64,000 nucleotides of DNA from Burkholderiales bacterium (GCA_019634955.1 JAHCAK010000013.1:1-64000); one strand, 5' to 3'; counted from the stretch's first letter, positions 42,380 through 50,703 are shown. Translations and numbers: made by a program. The notes: a model not told the origin generated them from the sequence alone.

Positions 42380-44030
42380 CCTCGCGGCGCAGGACCTTGC
42401 CGACGTTGGTCTTGGGAAGCTCCTTCCAGAACTCCACGATCCGGGGCAGCTTGTAGCCCGTGAGGTGCTTCCGGCAGTGCTCCAGCACCGCCTCCTTCGT
42501 GAGCGCCGGGTCCTTCTTCACGATGACGAGGCGGACCACCTCGCCGGATTTCTCGTCCGGCGCGGCCACCGCGCACACCTCGAGCACGCCCGGCATCATC
42601 GCCACGACGTCCTCGACCTCGTTCGGGTACACGTTGAAGCCCGAGACGAGGATCATGTCCTTCTTGCGGTCGACGATCTTCACGTAGCCGCGCTCGTCCA
42701 TGAGGCCGATGTCGCCGGTGCGGAAGGCCCCGTCGGCGAACATCACCTTCGAGGTCTCGTCCGGGCGGTTCCAGTAGCCCTTCATCACCTGCGGCCCGGC
42801 GATGCAGATCTCGCCCGTCTCGCCGGTGGGCAGGACGCGGCCCTCGTCGTCGCGGATGGTGACGACGGTCGAGGGCAGCGGCAGGCCGGCGAACCCGTTG
42901 TAGCGCGCCCCCTTCACCAGCGGGTTGATGCACGCGCCCGGCGAGGTCTCGGTGAGGCCGTAGGCCTCGACGAGCGGCGTCTTCGTCACCTCCAGCCAGC
43001 GCTCGGCCACGGCGCGCTGCACCGCCATGCCGCCGCCCAGCGTCATCTTGAGGCCCGAGAAGTCCAGGCTCGAGAATCCCGGCGTGTTCATGAGGGCGTT
43101 GAAGAGCGTGTTCACCCCGGTGATCGCCGTGAAGTGGTGCTTGCCGAGCTCGGCCACGAACCCGGGCATGTCGCGGGGGTTGGGGATGAGGACGTTCTTC
43201 GCGCCGATCTTCATGAAGGTGAGGCAGTTACCGGTGAGCGCGAAGATGTGGTAGAGCGGCAGCGCGGTGATGACCGTCTCCTTGCCCTCCTCCAGGCCGG
43301 TGCCGACCCAGGTCGAGACCTGCAGGAGGTTGGCGACGAGGTTGCCGTGCGTGAGCATCGCCCCCTTGGAGACCCCGGTCGTGCCGCCCGTGTACTGCAG
43401 GAAGGCGATGTCGTCGTGCGAGAGCGGCGGCGGCGCCAGGCGGTGGGAGGCGCCGGCCGAGAGCGCGGCGCGGAACGGCACCGCCCCCGGCAGGCTGAAC
43501 GGCGGCACGAGCTTCTTCACCCGCTTCACGGCGAAGTTCACGAGGAGCGACTTGGGGAAGCCCAGCATGTCGCCGATCTGGGTCGTCACGACCGTCTTCA
43601 CCTTGGTGCGCCCGATCACCTCCTCGAGCGTCTTCGCGAAGTTCTCCAGGATGACGATCGCCTCCGCCCCGGAGTCGTTCAGCTGGTGCTCCAGCTCGCG
43701 CGGCGTGTAGAGCGGGTTGCAGTTCACCCCGATGAGCCCGGCGCGCAGCACGCCGAAGATCGCCACCGGGTACTGGAGCAGGTTGGGCATCATCAGCGCC
43801 ACGCGGGCGCCCTTGCCGAGGCCGGCCGCGTTCTGCAGCCAGCTGCCGAAATCCGCGGAAAGCCGGTCGAGTTCGCGGTAGGTGATGGTCGCGCCCATGC
43901 AGGTGAAGGCCGGCAGGTCCGCGAAGCGCCCGCAGCTCGACTCGAGGATGTCGCGGATGCTCGAGTAGGTGCCGAGGTCGATGTCGGCGGCCACGCCGGG
44001 CGGGTACGAACGGATCCAGGGTCTTTCCAT
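42351..44030 (-). CDS. fadD: Long-chain fatty acid--CoA ligase
   Basis: This 559-residue adenylate-forming enzyme has P-loop FLQYTGGTTGVSKGAML, EAYGLTETSPG, the hinge VDRKKDMILVSGFNVYPNEVEDVV and the catalytic-lysine end LPKTNVGKVLRREV. The FNVYPNE and PNLLQYPVAIFGVLRAG blocks are typical of FadD, which activates long-chain fatty acids to acyl-CoA at the membrane. ATG 44030 has AGAGGAGAG directly upstream. It is divergent from phasin 1 and lies two genes from the wax ester synthase, so it may feed acyl-CoA into storage. Confidence 0.9.
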   Translation of the reverse strand: MERPWIRSYPPGVAADIDLGTYSSIRDILESSCGRFADLPAFTCMGATITYRELDRLSADFGSWLQNAAGLGKGARVALMMPNLLQYPVAIFGVLRAGLIGVNCNPLYTPRELEHQLNDSGAEAIVILENFAKTLEEVIGRTKVKTVVTTQIGDMLGFPKSLLVNFAVKRVKKLVPPFSLPGAVPFRAALSAGASHRLAPPPLSHDDIAFLQYTGGTTGVSKGAMLTHGNLVANLLQVSTWVGTGLEEGKETVITALPLYHIFALTGNCLTFMKIGAKNVLIPNPRDMPGFVAELGKHHFTAITGVNTLFNALMNTPGFSSLDFSGLKMTLGGGMAVQRAVAERWLEVTKTPLVEAYGLTETSPGACINPLVKGARYNGFAGLPLPSTVVTIRDDEGRVLPTGETGEICIAGPQVMKGYWNRPDETSKVMFADGAFRTGDIGLMDERGYVKIVDRKKDMILVSGFNVYPNEVEDVVAMMPGVLEVCAVAAPDEKSGEVVRLVIVKKDPALTKEAVLEHCRKHLTGYKLPRIVEFWKELPKTNVGKVLRREVKNAPAQAA

Positions 44031-44149
44031 GCTCTCCTCTCGGCGTCCCGGGGCTCGTGGTCCCCGGCATCGTTGGCTGGCGCGCCGCGTCCGGGAATCC
44101 CCCTCGCGTCGGCGCGCCAAGTCTACCTCACGGCCCGCCCGGCGAAGAA

Positions 44150-44183
44150 TAGTGTGATTGCTCTAATCCTCCGGCCTAGACTG
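44150..44183 (+). promoter_or_regulatory. Shared phasin upstream element, copy 1
   Basis: TAGTGTG-N4-CTCTAATCCT-N3-GCCTAG-N-CTG, 59 bases before the phasin 1 start. The same element with identical spacing occurs upstream of phasin 2 (50704-50737, minus strand). It probably contains the promoter and/or a regulator site; I cannot assign the sigma factor. Confidence 0.6.
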
Positions 44184-44242
44184 CGACCATCGAAAACGGC
44201 GATCCGCCCATCCGGGCGGGGCCGCACGATCCGGAGGAAGCC

Positions 44243-44734
44243 ATGGCAACCCGCAAATCGAAGGCCCGCGCCAAGCCGGGCAAGCCCCTCGCCGACAACC
44301 AGCTGGCGCAGGCGGTCACCCAGTCGGCGCAGAAGATCTGGCTCGCGGGGCTCGGCGCGTTCGCGCGCGCCCGTACCGAGGGCGACAAGCTGTTCGACGT
44401 GCTGGTCGAGCAGGGCAAGACGCTGCGCTCCCGCAGCGAGAAGGCGGCCGACCAGGCCATGAAGAACGTCCGCGCCCAGGCCGACGCGACGCTGTCGACG
44501 GCCCAGGGCAAGTGGGACAAGCTCGAGCAGGTGTTCGAGGACCGCGTGTCGCGCTCCCTCAACCGGCTGGGCGTCCTCACGAGCAAGGACGTGGACGAGC
44601 TCGCCCGCCAGGTGGCCGACCTGAACGAGAGCGTGCGCGCCCTGATGGGCGGCGCCGCCCCGAAGCGCGCACGCAAGGCGGCACCGCGGCGCAAGGCGGC
44701 CGCGAAGAAGCCGGCCCGGCGCGCGGCGAAGTGA
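44243..44734 (+). CDS. Phasin 1 (PhaI/PhaF-type granule-associated protein)
   Basis: This 163-residue protein has a helical amphipathic phasin domain (about 18-130: QLAQAVTQSAQKIWLAGLGAFARARTEG, VFEDRVSRSLNRLGVLTSKDVDELARQVADLNESV) and a basic Ala/Lys/Arg tail that may touch DNA, as in PhaF. Phasins coat storage granules and control their size. AGGA lies seven bases before the ATG. It is followed by an 11-bp hairpin and a terminator. Its upstream region shares a long element with phasin 2. No PHA synthase is in the window, but a wax ester synthase is, so the coated inclusion could be PHA or neutral lipid. Confidence 0.87.
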   Translation: MATRKSKARAKPGKPLADNQLAQAVTQSAQKIWLAGLGAFARARTEGDKLFDVLVEQGKTLRSRSEKAADQAMKNVRAQADATLSTAQGKWDKLEQVFEDRVSRSLNRLGVLTSKDVDELARQVADLNESVRALMGGAAPKRARKAAPRRKAAAKKPARRAAK

Positions 44735-44740
44735 ATTGAA

Positions 44741-44765
44741 GCGGGGAGGGCCCTGCCCTCCCCGC
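44741..44765 (+). terminator. GC hairpin directly after phasin 1
   Basis: Perfect 11-bp stem GCGGGGAGGGC/GCCCTCCCCGC with a three-base loop, six bases after the stop. It has no T-tract, so it may protect the mRNA 3' end rather than terminate. Confidence 0.5.
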
Positions 44766-44828
44766 CCGAGGCTCCTCCTCCATCCTTGTCCGAGCCCCGG
44801 CGCCTGCCGGGGACCGAAGGATGTTCAA

Positions 44829-44856
44829 GGCCCGCGGGGTGACTCGCGGGCCTTTT
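44829..44856 (+). terminator. Intrinsic terminator for phasin 1
   Basis: Stem GGCCCGCG/CGCGGGCC with an eight-base loop followed by TTTTCTT, a standard rho-independent terminator on the plus strand. It ends right at the convergent ACBP gene's stop codon (44858-44860). Confidence 0.75.
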
Positions 44857-44857
44857 C

Positions 44858-45118
44858 TTATTCCCGCGTGATGCGTTCGACCAGCTTCACATAGGCCTTC
44901 ATCGCGTCCTCGGCGTTCATCCCCTTGAGCTTCGCCCACGCCTCGTACTTGGCGCGGTTCACGAAGTCGGTGAAGCCGGGCTTTTCGCCGGCCACGTCGC
45001 CCTCGGTGGCCTGCTTGTAGTGCGCGTAGAGCTTGAGCTTCAGGTCGTTGCCGGGGTCCTTCTTCGCCTTGAGCACGGCGGCGGCGGCCGCCTCGAACTG
45101 CTTCTTCACTGCCGACAT
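44858..45118 (-). CDS. Acyl-CoA-binding protein
   Basis: This 86-residue four-helix ACBP has FEAAAAAVLKAKKDPGNDLKLKLYAHYKQATEGDV, GEKPGFTDFVNRAKYEAWAKLKGMNAEDAMKAYVKLVERI, with the conserved Tyr, Lys and Trp ligand-contact positions. It binds long-chain acyl-CoA in the cytoplasm, buffers the pool and hands acyl chains to acyltransferases. ACBP is common in eukaryotes and patchy in bacteria. AGGAGAGG precedes the ATG. It is divergent from the wax ester synthase gene (116 bases between), a natural functional pairing. Confidence 0.93.
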   Translation of the reverse strand: MSAVKKQFEAAAAAVLKAKKDPGNDLKLKLYAHYKQATEGDVAGEKPGFTDFVNRAKYEAWAKLKGMNAEDAMKAYVKLVERITRE

Positions 45119-45234
45119 CGGACCTCTCCTCGGTCGTTGGCCCCCACGGGGTGGTGCTAAAGTTAGCCGAAAGCCCGCGGCCGCCGCAATGGCGGCGCGC
45201 CCGAAAACGAAAACAACGAGGAGGAGGAGGACGC

Positions 45235-46776
45235 ATGGCCGAAGCCCGCAGGGAGCGAATCTCCGGCGTGGACACCGCCTGGCTGCGCATGGACATGCCC
45301 ACGAACCTGATGGTGATCGTCGGCGTGCTCATGTTCGAGGGGCGGCTGGAGCCCGCCCGGGTGAAGCGCACCCTGGAGCGGCGCTTCCTCGCCTACCGGC
45401 GCTTCCGCCAGAAGGCCGTCCAGGATCCCACCGGCGCCTGGTGGGAGGACGACGACGACTTCGACATCGACTCCCACGTGCACCAGGTGGCCCTGCCGGG
45501 CAAGGCCGGCAAGGCCGAGCTGCAGGCGTACGTGAGCGACCTCGCCTCGACGCCCCTCGACGCGACCAAGCCGCTGTGGCAGTTCCACCTGGTCGACAAC
45601 TTCGACGGCGGCAGCGCTCTCGTCATGCGGATCCACCACTGCTACGCCGACGGCATCGCCCTCGTGCAGGTGATGCTCTCCATGACGGAGAAGAGCGCCC
45701 GCGCGAGCCTCGCCCTCCCCGCCCAGCGCTTCGACGCCGGCGACCGGGGCGACGCGGCCTTCTGGGAGCAGGTCCTCAAGCCCGTCGCCGGCGCGATCGA
45801 GGGCGCCACGCGCGTCGGCCGCAACCTCCTCGACCAGGGACGCGAGCTGGCGGCCAACCCGGGCGCGGCCCAGGAGGTCCTCGAAGGCGCGACGCGCAAG
45901 GGGATGGATTTCGCCGGCGAGCTCGCGAAGCTCGCCCTCATGGGCAGCGACTCGCCCACGCGGTTCAAGGGCCGGCTCGGCGCGAGGAAGCGCGTGGCCT
46001 GGGCCGAGCCCCTGCCGCTCGACGAGGTGAAGGTGATGGGCAAGGCCCTAGGCTGCTCGATCAACGACGTGCTGCTGGCGATGGCCACCGGCGCCTTGCG
46101 CGAGTACCTCTCGTCGCGTGGCGACCCCGTGGACGGGCTCGGCATCCGCGCCATCGTGCCCGTCAACCTGCGGCCCGAGGGCCAGGCCCGCGAGCTGGGC
46201 AACCGGTTCGGCCTCGTGTTCCTCGACCTGCCCATCGGCACCGAGGACCCGCTGCAGCGGCTGCGCGAGGTGCGCGCGCACATGCAGGCGCTCAAGGGCT
46301 CCTTCCAGCCGCTCATCGTGCTCGGGCTGCTGCACGCCGTGGGCTACGGCCCGCGCATCCTGCAGGAGCAGATCACGGGGCTGCTCTCGCAGAACGCGTC
46401 TGCCGTGATGACCAACGTCCCCGGCCCCCAGCACCCGGTGTGGTTCGCCGGGCGGCGCATCGAGGAGCTCAACTTCTGGGTGCCGCAGTCCGGCGGCATC
46501 GGGATGGGCGTGTCCATCCTTTCCTACGACGGCCGCATCCAGTTCGGGCTCATCGCCGACGCGGGCCTCGTGCCCGACCCCGACCGCATCGTCGGCCGCT
46601 TCCGCGACGAGTTCGACAAGCTGATGTGGCTCACGCTCATGTCGCCGTGGGAAGGCGAGGCGGATGCCGCGCCCGCCCGCGGGAGGGCGCCGCGCAAGCC
46701 CCGCGCGGCCCGGCCCGCCCAGGCCGCGGGCGAGCCCGCCGCAGCCGTCGTGCCGAAGCGCTTCCGCAACCTCTGA
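45235..46776 (+). CDS. Wax ester synthase / diacylglycerol acyltransferase (WS/DGAT)
   Basis: This 513-residue acyltransferase joins acyl-CoA to a fatty alcohol (wax ester) or diacylglycerol (triacylglycerol). Visible family motifs are PLW at 113-115 in TKPLWQFHLVDNF, the catalytic HHxxxDG as HHCYADG at 134-140, SINDVLLA and TNVPGP near residue 400. A helical insert (about 185-245) and a basic Pro/Ala/Arg tail (last 45 residues) flank the core. ATG 45235 follows a long GAGGAGGAGGAGG purine tract. Neighbouring phasin, ACBP, FadD and fatty acyl-CoA reductase genes supply or handle its substrates. Confidence 0.93.
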   Translation: MAEARRERISGVDTAWLRMDMPTNLMVIVGVLMFEGRLEPARVKRTLERRFLAYRRFRQKAVQDPTGAWWEDDDDFDIDSHVHQVALPGKAGKAELQAYVSDLASTPLDATKPLWQFHLVDNFDGGSALVMRIHHCYADGIALVQVMLSMTEKSARASLALPAQRFDAGDRGDAAFWEQVLKPVAGAIEGATRVGRNLLDQGRELAANPGAAQEVLEGATRKGMDFAGELAKLALMGSDSPTRFKGRLGARKRVAWAEPLPLDEVKVMGKALGCSINDVLLAMATGALREYLSSRGDPVDGLGIRAIVPVNLRPEGQARELGNRFGLVFLDLPIGTEDPLQRLREVRAHMQALKGSFQPLIVLGLLHAVGYGPRILQEQITGLLSQNASAVMTNVPGPQHPVWFAGRRIEELNFWVPQSGGIGMGVSILSYDGRIQFGLIADAGLVPDPDRIVGRFRDEFDKLMWLTLMSPWEGEADAAPARGRAPRKPRAARPAQAAGEPAAAVVPKRFRNL

Positions 46777-46792
46777 GCGGCGCGCGCCAACG

Positions 46793-46819
46793 AAAAAGGG
46801 CCGGCTGGCGCCGGCCCTT
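46793..46819 (-). terminator. Intrinsic terminator between WS/DGAT and SWIB genes
   Basis: 10-bp stem AAGGGCCGGC/GCCGGCCCTT with a TGGC loop. Read on the minus strand it ends in TTTTT, so it terminates the SWIB gene. It can also fold on the plus strand to end the WS/DGAT message. Confidence 0.75.
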
Positions 46820-46858
46820 CCGGGATTGCCCTGCCGGCACGGTGGCCGGCAGTGCCCG

Positions 46859-47251
46859 CTACTTCAGGTGCTTGGAGACGAGCTTCGTCATCTCGAACAT
46901 CGAGACGGTCTTCTTGCCGCCGAAGACGGCGCGCAGCTTGTCGTCCGCGTTGATGTTCCGCTTGTTGACCTTGTCCTGCAGGCCGTTCTTCTTGATGTAG
47001 GCCCACAGCTTGCTCGTGACCTCGGTGCGCGGCTGGGCGGCGGCGCCGATCACGGCGGCGAGCTCGGCGCTCGGCGTGAGGGGCTTCATGAAAGCGGCGT
47101 TGGGCTTGCGCTTGGCGCCCGACTTCTTCGGAGCGGCCTTCTTGGCCGCCGGCTTCTTGGCGGCGGGCTTCTTGGCCGCCGGCTTCTTCGCGGCGGGCTT
47201 CTTGGCCGCCGGCTTCTTCGCGGCGGGTTTCTTGGCTTTCTTCGCTGCCAT
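46859..47251 (-). CDS. SWIB/MDM2-domain protein with histone H1-like basic tail
   Basis: This is a 130-residue protein. The N-terminal 45 residues are six PAAKK repeats plus extra lysines, like the tail of histone H1 or bacterial HU/H1-like proteins. Residues about 52-130 are a SWIB domain (FMKPLTPSAELAAVIGAA, TSKLWAYIKKNGLQDKVNKRNINADDKLRAVFGGKKTVSMFEMTKLVSKHL). Stand-alone SWIB proteins occur in some proteobacteria and chlamydiae, where a role in DNA compaction or topology is suspected. A TTGACA on the minus strand (47347-47352) may be its -35 box, but no good -10 is visible. The repeat tract is in the DNA at 47138-47227. Confidence 0.9.
   Translation of the reverse strand: MAAKKAKKPAAKKPAAKKPAAKKPAAKKPAAKKPAAKKAAPKKSGAKRKPNAAFMKPLTPSAELAAVIGAAAQPRTEVTSKLWAYIKKNGLQDKVNKRNINADDKLRAVFGGKKTVSMFEMTKLVSKHLK
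47138..47227 (-). repeat. Six-fold 15-bp coding repeat (PAAKK)
   Basis: Six in-frame 15-bp units encode residues 9-38 of the SWIB protein. Third-position variants alternate between GCGGCG and GCCGCC forms, giving a 30-bp higher-order period. It is prone to copy-number change by slippage. Confidence 0.8.
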
Positions 47252-47367
47252 TCGGGATCCTCCAATCAGATAGTGACGTTTGCTTCAGCTGGATCTCGCC
47301 CGTGAGAGGCGTGACAGGCGAGAGAATGCCCACGCCCAAAACCGTTTGTCAATGGATTTTCACTCTG

Positions 47368-47385
47368 AAAACGCGCTTTCGCGCG
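47368..47385 (-). terminator. Intrinsic terminator with GAAA loop for the phasin 2-lipase-TetR-TPR operon
   Basis: On the minus strand: CGCGC, then a GAAA tetraloop, then GCGCG followed by TTTT. It lies 45 bases beyond the last gene of the operon. Confidence 0.6.
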
Positions 47386-47430
47386 CGCCGCGTCGCCCGC
47401 GCGCAACAACGGGCGTCGCGCATGCCCGCG

Positions 47431-48210
47431 TCACGCGAGTTCGGCCTTCGCCGCCTCGACGTCCAGGCGCTCCATCGCGTCGCGCGGCTCGGCCTGCGCG
47501 GCCTTCTGGTAGAGGGCGGAGGCGTCGGCGAGCGCCCTCTTGCCGTGCATCATCACCAGCCCGTTGGCGAACTCCGCGTGCGCGATGGCGGAGTCGGGCG
47601 CGAGCTTGAGCGCGGTGCGGAAGTGCTCCTCCCCCGCCGCCTTGCTCGCCCCGTAGGTGAGGCCGCCGACGAGCGCGCCGACCTTGTCGATCACCTCGGC
47701 ATGGTAGGTGCCCATCGCCGTGTGGGCCTCGGCGTGCTTCGGGGCGAGCTTGAGCGTGGCCTCGAGCGCGGCCTTGATCCGGCCCCCGAGCCCTTGCGCA
47801 AGCGCCTTGGCCACCGAGATGCCCTGGCTGTAGCGGCCGGCGGCGTAGGCGAACTGGTAGTGGGCGTTGGGGTTCTTCGGCTCCGCGGCGACCTGGGCCT
47901 CGGCCTGCGCCATCGACTCCTCGAAAAGCGCCATGCGCGCCGCGGCCTTCTTCTCGAGCCCGTTGGCGTAGATCGAGCGCGCCTTGTTGGCCACGGTGAT
48001 GCCGGCGCCGCCGGCCTCGATCCCCAGCGCCACGGCCTCGGCGAAGTCGCCCCGGTGGTAGGCGCGCCAGGCTTCCTGCACTGCCGCGTCCTTCGGCCAG
48101 GGCTCGCAATCGCCCCGGTGCAGGCGCGCCCAGTGCTTCTTCAGGGCCTCGCCCTTGTAGGTGTAGGGATCCTGGGGATGGGGAAAGGGGATCCATTTGG
48201 GCTTCGCCAT
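47431..48210 (-). CDS. TPR-repeat protein of unknown function
   Basis: This 259-residue soluble protein begins AKPKWIPFPHPQDPYTYKGEALKKHWARLH and then has helical TPR-like pairs (DFAEAVALGIEAGGAGITVANKARSIYA, KNPNAHYQFAYAAGRYSQGISVAKAL, APDSAIAHAEFANGLVMM). No signal or enzyme motif is visible. ATG 48210 has GGAG five bases upstream; a longer frame upstream is not supported. It is the last gene of the phasin 2-patatin-TetR-TPR operon (gap of 19 bases after tetR), so it may act on granules or lipase. Confidence 0.78.
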   Translation of the reverse strand: MAKPKWIPFPHPQDPYTYKGEALKKHWARLHRGDCEPWPKDAAVQEAWRAYHRGDFAEAVALGIEAGGAGITVANKARSIYANGLEKKAAARMALFEESMAQAEAQVAAEPKNPNAHYQFAYAAGRYSQGISVAKALAQGLGGRIKAALEATLKLAPKHAEAHTAMGTYHAEVIDKVGALVGGLTYGASKAAGEEHFRTALKLAPDSAIAHAEFANGLVMMHGKRALADASALYQKAAQAEPRDAMERLDVEAAKAELA

Positions 48211-48229
48211 CTGCGCTCCTTCGCTCCGT

Positions 48230-48907
48230 TCAGACGTATTCGCGGCCCAGCCGCTCGAAATGCCGCCGCGCCTCGCCCGCAAGGTAGGGCGCCACGAGCG
48301 ACATCACCTGGAAGGCGCCCGTGCCGGGGTCGCGGGCGTCGCCCGCCTCCCGCCCGGCACGCACGGCCTGGAAATTGAGCCAGTAGGTGGCCACCACCAG
48401 CACGTTCACCGCGAGGGCGCGCACCTCCGCCGGCGTGGCCTCCAGGAGCCCGGCCCGGGCGAGCCCCGCGCAGAGCCCCTCGACGGCGGCGAGCTTCGCC
48501 TCGACGATGCGGTTGAAGTGCTCGCGCAGCCGGCGGTTGCGGCCCACGATGTCCTCGAGGTTGCGGTACAGGAAGCGGTAGTCCCAGATCGCCTCGAACA
48601 TGAGGTGCAGGTAGAGCCACAGGTCCTCGATCGCCCCGGCGCCCCCGGACGGCGGCGGCGGCTCGATCGAGATGCGCTCCTCGAAGCGGTCGAAGAGCCG
48701 CTCGACGATCTGGTCCTTGTTGCGGAAGTGGTAGTAGAGGTTGCCGGGGCTGATGTTCAGCTCGTCGGCGATCATTCCCGTGGTGACGTGGCCCTCGCCG
48801 CGCTCGTTGAAGAGGGCGAGGCTCACGGAAAGGATGCGCTCCCGCGTGCGCTGCGTGCGCACGGCGTTGCCGTCGAGGGGGGGCCGGCCGGCGGGAGCTT
48901 TCGCCAT
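48230..48907 (-). CDS. TetR-family transcriptional regulator
   Basis: This 225-residue protein has an N-terminal TetR helix-turn-helix (about 18-65: RTQRTRERILSVSLALFNERG, TTGMIADELNISPGNLYYHFRNKDQIVERLF) and a helical ligand domain with the FDRFEER and WDYRFLYRNLEDIVGRNRRLREHF segments. Several related regulators sense acyl-CoA or fatty acids. It sits between the patatin lipase and the TPR gene with gaps of 14 and 19 bases. It probably controls this operon and perhaps the divergent fatty acyl-CoA reductase. I see no clear TetR palindrome upstream of phasin 2. Confidence 0.88.
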   Translation of the reverse strand: MAKAPAGRPPLDGNAVRTQRTRERILSVSLALFNERGEGHVTTGMIADELNISPGNLYYHFRNKDQIVERLFDRFEERISIEPPPPSGGAGAIEDLWLYLHLMFEAIWDYRFLYRNLEDIVGRNRRLREHFNRIVEAKLAAVEGLCAGLARAGLLEATPAEVRALAVNVLVVATYWLNFQAVRAGREAGDARDPGTGAFQVMSLVAPYLAGEARRHFERLGREYV

Positions 48908-48921
48908 GGCCGGCAAGCGTA

Positions 48922-50163
48922 TCACGCCGGGAAGCGGTCCTTCGCGGCGAGCCATCGCCGCAGGTCGACGAGCGTCTCGCGCAGGTCGGCGGCGGTCTCC
49001 GGCAGTCGTGTGCGCGGGCGCCCCGGCCGACCGCGCACCTGCAGCCCGATGGTGCGAGTGGCGTCGCGCAGGACGTCGACCCGCAAGGCCACCCCGTGCC
49101 GCACAAAGGCGGGCTCCAGCTCGTGGCGGCGGCGCAGGAGGTCGCGCCGCGTGCGCTGGTAAGCGTGCTCGCACAGGCGCTTCCTCGTCGCGTAGCTGAA
49201 GATGTTGGTGAAGAAGATCTCGCTGTCGTCGGCGTCCGGCTCGAAGAGCACGACGTCGGCGTCGCGGTACTGCGTGCGGTACTTGGAGATGCCGACCGCC
49301 ATGCGCGAGTGGATGATGGCGCGGAAGGTCTGCGACAGTACCACCGGGAGCCCGCCCTCGACCAGCCGGCGGTGGCGCCCGCGGCCCTTTTCCGCGGCGA
49401 GCCCGGCGTCGTAGGGCACGATCGGGTTCACGCAGAACACGAGCCGCGCCCCGTCGTCCAGGGCCTCGGAGGCGTGCAGGGTCTTCTTGAGCGCCCCGTC
49501 CACGAAGAAGCGCCCGTCGATCTCCACGGGCGGGAAGAGGCCCGGCAGCGCCGCGCTCGCCTGCACGGCCTGCGAGATGGGAACCCGGTCGTGGCCGGGG
49601 CGGCCGAAGCTCACGCTCTCGCCGCTGTCCAGGTCGGTGGCCACGAGGTAGAGCCGGTGGCGCAGCCCGCGAAAGTCGTCCGTGCGGCCGGGCTGCGTGA
49701 ACACGGCATGCAGGTACCGGTGGATCGTGTCGTTGTCGAAGACGCCCGTGGGGATCGCCCGCCCCAGCGCCGCGAACGATTCGAGGGGCCCGCGCGAGAG
49801 CGGCTGGCGCAGGTATTGCAGCAGCGAGCGCGCCACCAGCGGCGGCACCGTGCGCGCCCGGGCGAGGTATTCGCGGAAGGCCGGGCGCATGAAGACCTCC
49901 GGCGTGAGGGCCCCTTCCGACTCCTCGCCCTCGATGAAGATGCCGTAGATCTCGGAGACGGGAATGCCGTTGGCGAGCGCGGCGGCGAGGAAGCTCCCGG
50001 CGCTCACCCCGACGTAGACGTCCAGGTCGTGGAAGTCCACCCCGTCGAGCGATTCCTGGAGCGCCATGAGCGCCCCGATCTCGTAGATGGCCCCGAAGGG
50101 CCCGCCCCCGGCCAGCGCCAGCCCGACGCGGGGCCTGCCGGCGGAGGGCGGCCGGCGCTTCAT
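48922..50163 (-). CDS. Patatin-like phospholipase / lipase
   Basis: This 413-residue protein has the patatin oxyanion loop LAGGGPFGA (17-25), nucleophile Ser54 in GVSAG and the dyad aspartate Asp222 in FVDGALKK, so the Ser-Asp dyad is intact. It probably hydrolyses stored or membrane acyl esters. Patatin domains also occur in PHA depolymerases and lipid-droplet lipases. There is no signal peptide, so it is cytoplasmic. Its ATG is three bases after the phasin 2 stop, so lipase and granule protein are translated as a pair. The basic C-terminal region (about 300-400) is helical and may bind the granule. Confidence 0.88.
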   Translation of the reverse strand: MKRRPPSAGRPRVGLALAGGGPFGAIYEIGALMALQESLDGVDFHDLDVYVGVSAGSFLAAALANGIPVSEIYGIFIEGEESEGALTPEVFMRPAFREYLARARTVPPLVARSLLQYLRQPLSRGPLESFAALGRAIPTGVFDNDTIHRYLHAVFTQPGRTDDFRGLRHRLYLVATDLDSGESVSFGRPGHDRVPISQAVQASAALPGLFPPVEIDGRFFVDGALKKTLHASEALDDGARLVFCVNPIVPYDAGLAAEKGRGRHRRLVEGGLPVVLSQTFRAIIHSRMAVGISKYRTQYRDADVVLFEPDADDSEIFFTNIFSYATRKRLCEHAYQRTRRDLLRRRHELEPAFVRHGVALRVDVLRDATRTIGLQVRGRPGRPRTRLPETAADLRETLVDLRRWLAAKDRFPA

Positions 50164-50166
50164 GCC

Positions 50167-50616
50167 CTACCGGGCCGCGCGGGCCCGGGCGCGGTGGAGC
50201 TTCTCGACGCTCGCCTGCAACTGCGCGACCTGGCGCGAGAGGGCGCGTACGTCGCGGGCGGTCGGCACGCCCAGCTTGGAGATGGCCTTGGAGACGCGGC
50301 TCTCGAACACCTTCTCGAGGTGCGAGACCGCCTCGACGGTGCGGGTGCGGGCTTCCTCGGCGCGGGCGCAGGCGGCCTCGCGCGCCTTCTCGGCGCGGGC
50401 CAGCGCGGCGCGGCGGCTGCGGGCCTCGAGCGCGGCACCCTGCTTCACCAGCGCATCGAAGGCGCCCGCGGCGGACTCGCGCACGCCGGTGGCGGCCTGC
50501 ACGCCGGCCTCGAGGGCCTTCTGCGCGGAGGCGCGGATGGTACGGACGGCCTTGGCGGGCGTCACCGCCGGCGCCGGGGACTTGCGACTGCGGGGGGTAC
50601 GGGGGGTGCGTGCCAT
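50167..50616 (-). CDS. Phasin 2 (PhaI/PhaF-type granule-associated protein)
   Basis: This 149-residue protein has a basic N-terminal tail (ARTPRTPRSRKSPAPAV) and an amphipathic helical phasin domain (VQAATGVRESAAGAFDALVKQGAALEARSR, VFESRVSKAISKLGVPTARDVRALSRQVAQLQASVEKL). It matches phasin 1 in the C-terminal half, but here the basic tail is at the front. AAAGGA lies six bases before the ATG. It is the first gene of a four-gene operon with a patatin lipase, TetR and TPR protein. Its upstream region carries the element shared with phasin 1. Confidence 0.82.
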   Translation of the reverse strand: MARTPRTPRSRKSPAPAVTPAKAVRTIRASAQKALEAGVQAATGVRESAAGAFDALVKQGAALEARSRRAALARAEKAREAACARAEEARTRTVEAVSHLEKVFESRVSKAISKLGVPTARDVRALSRQVAQLQASVEKLHRARARAAR

Positions 50617-50703
50617 CGTCGTTCCTTTCGTCGTTCGTTGCCGTGATCGCCGCCCCGTTGCGGAGGGGCGGCACCGCGGGGCGAAGGGCCCCGCTCATGC
50701 CGA

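Noticed and set aside
47138-47227. Regular short repeats that could suggest a CRISPR array or satellite
   Set aside because: Units are 15 bp with no spacers and encode PAAKK in frame in the SWIB protein; no cas genes are nearby.
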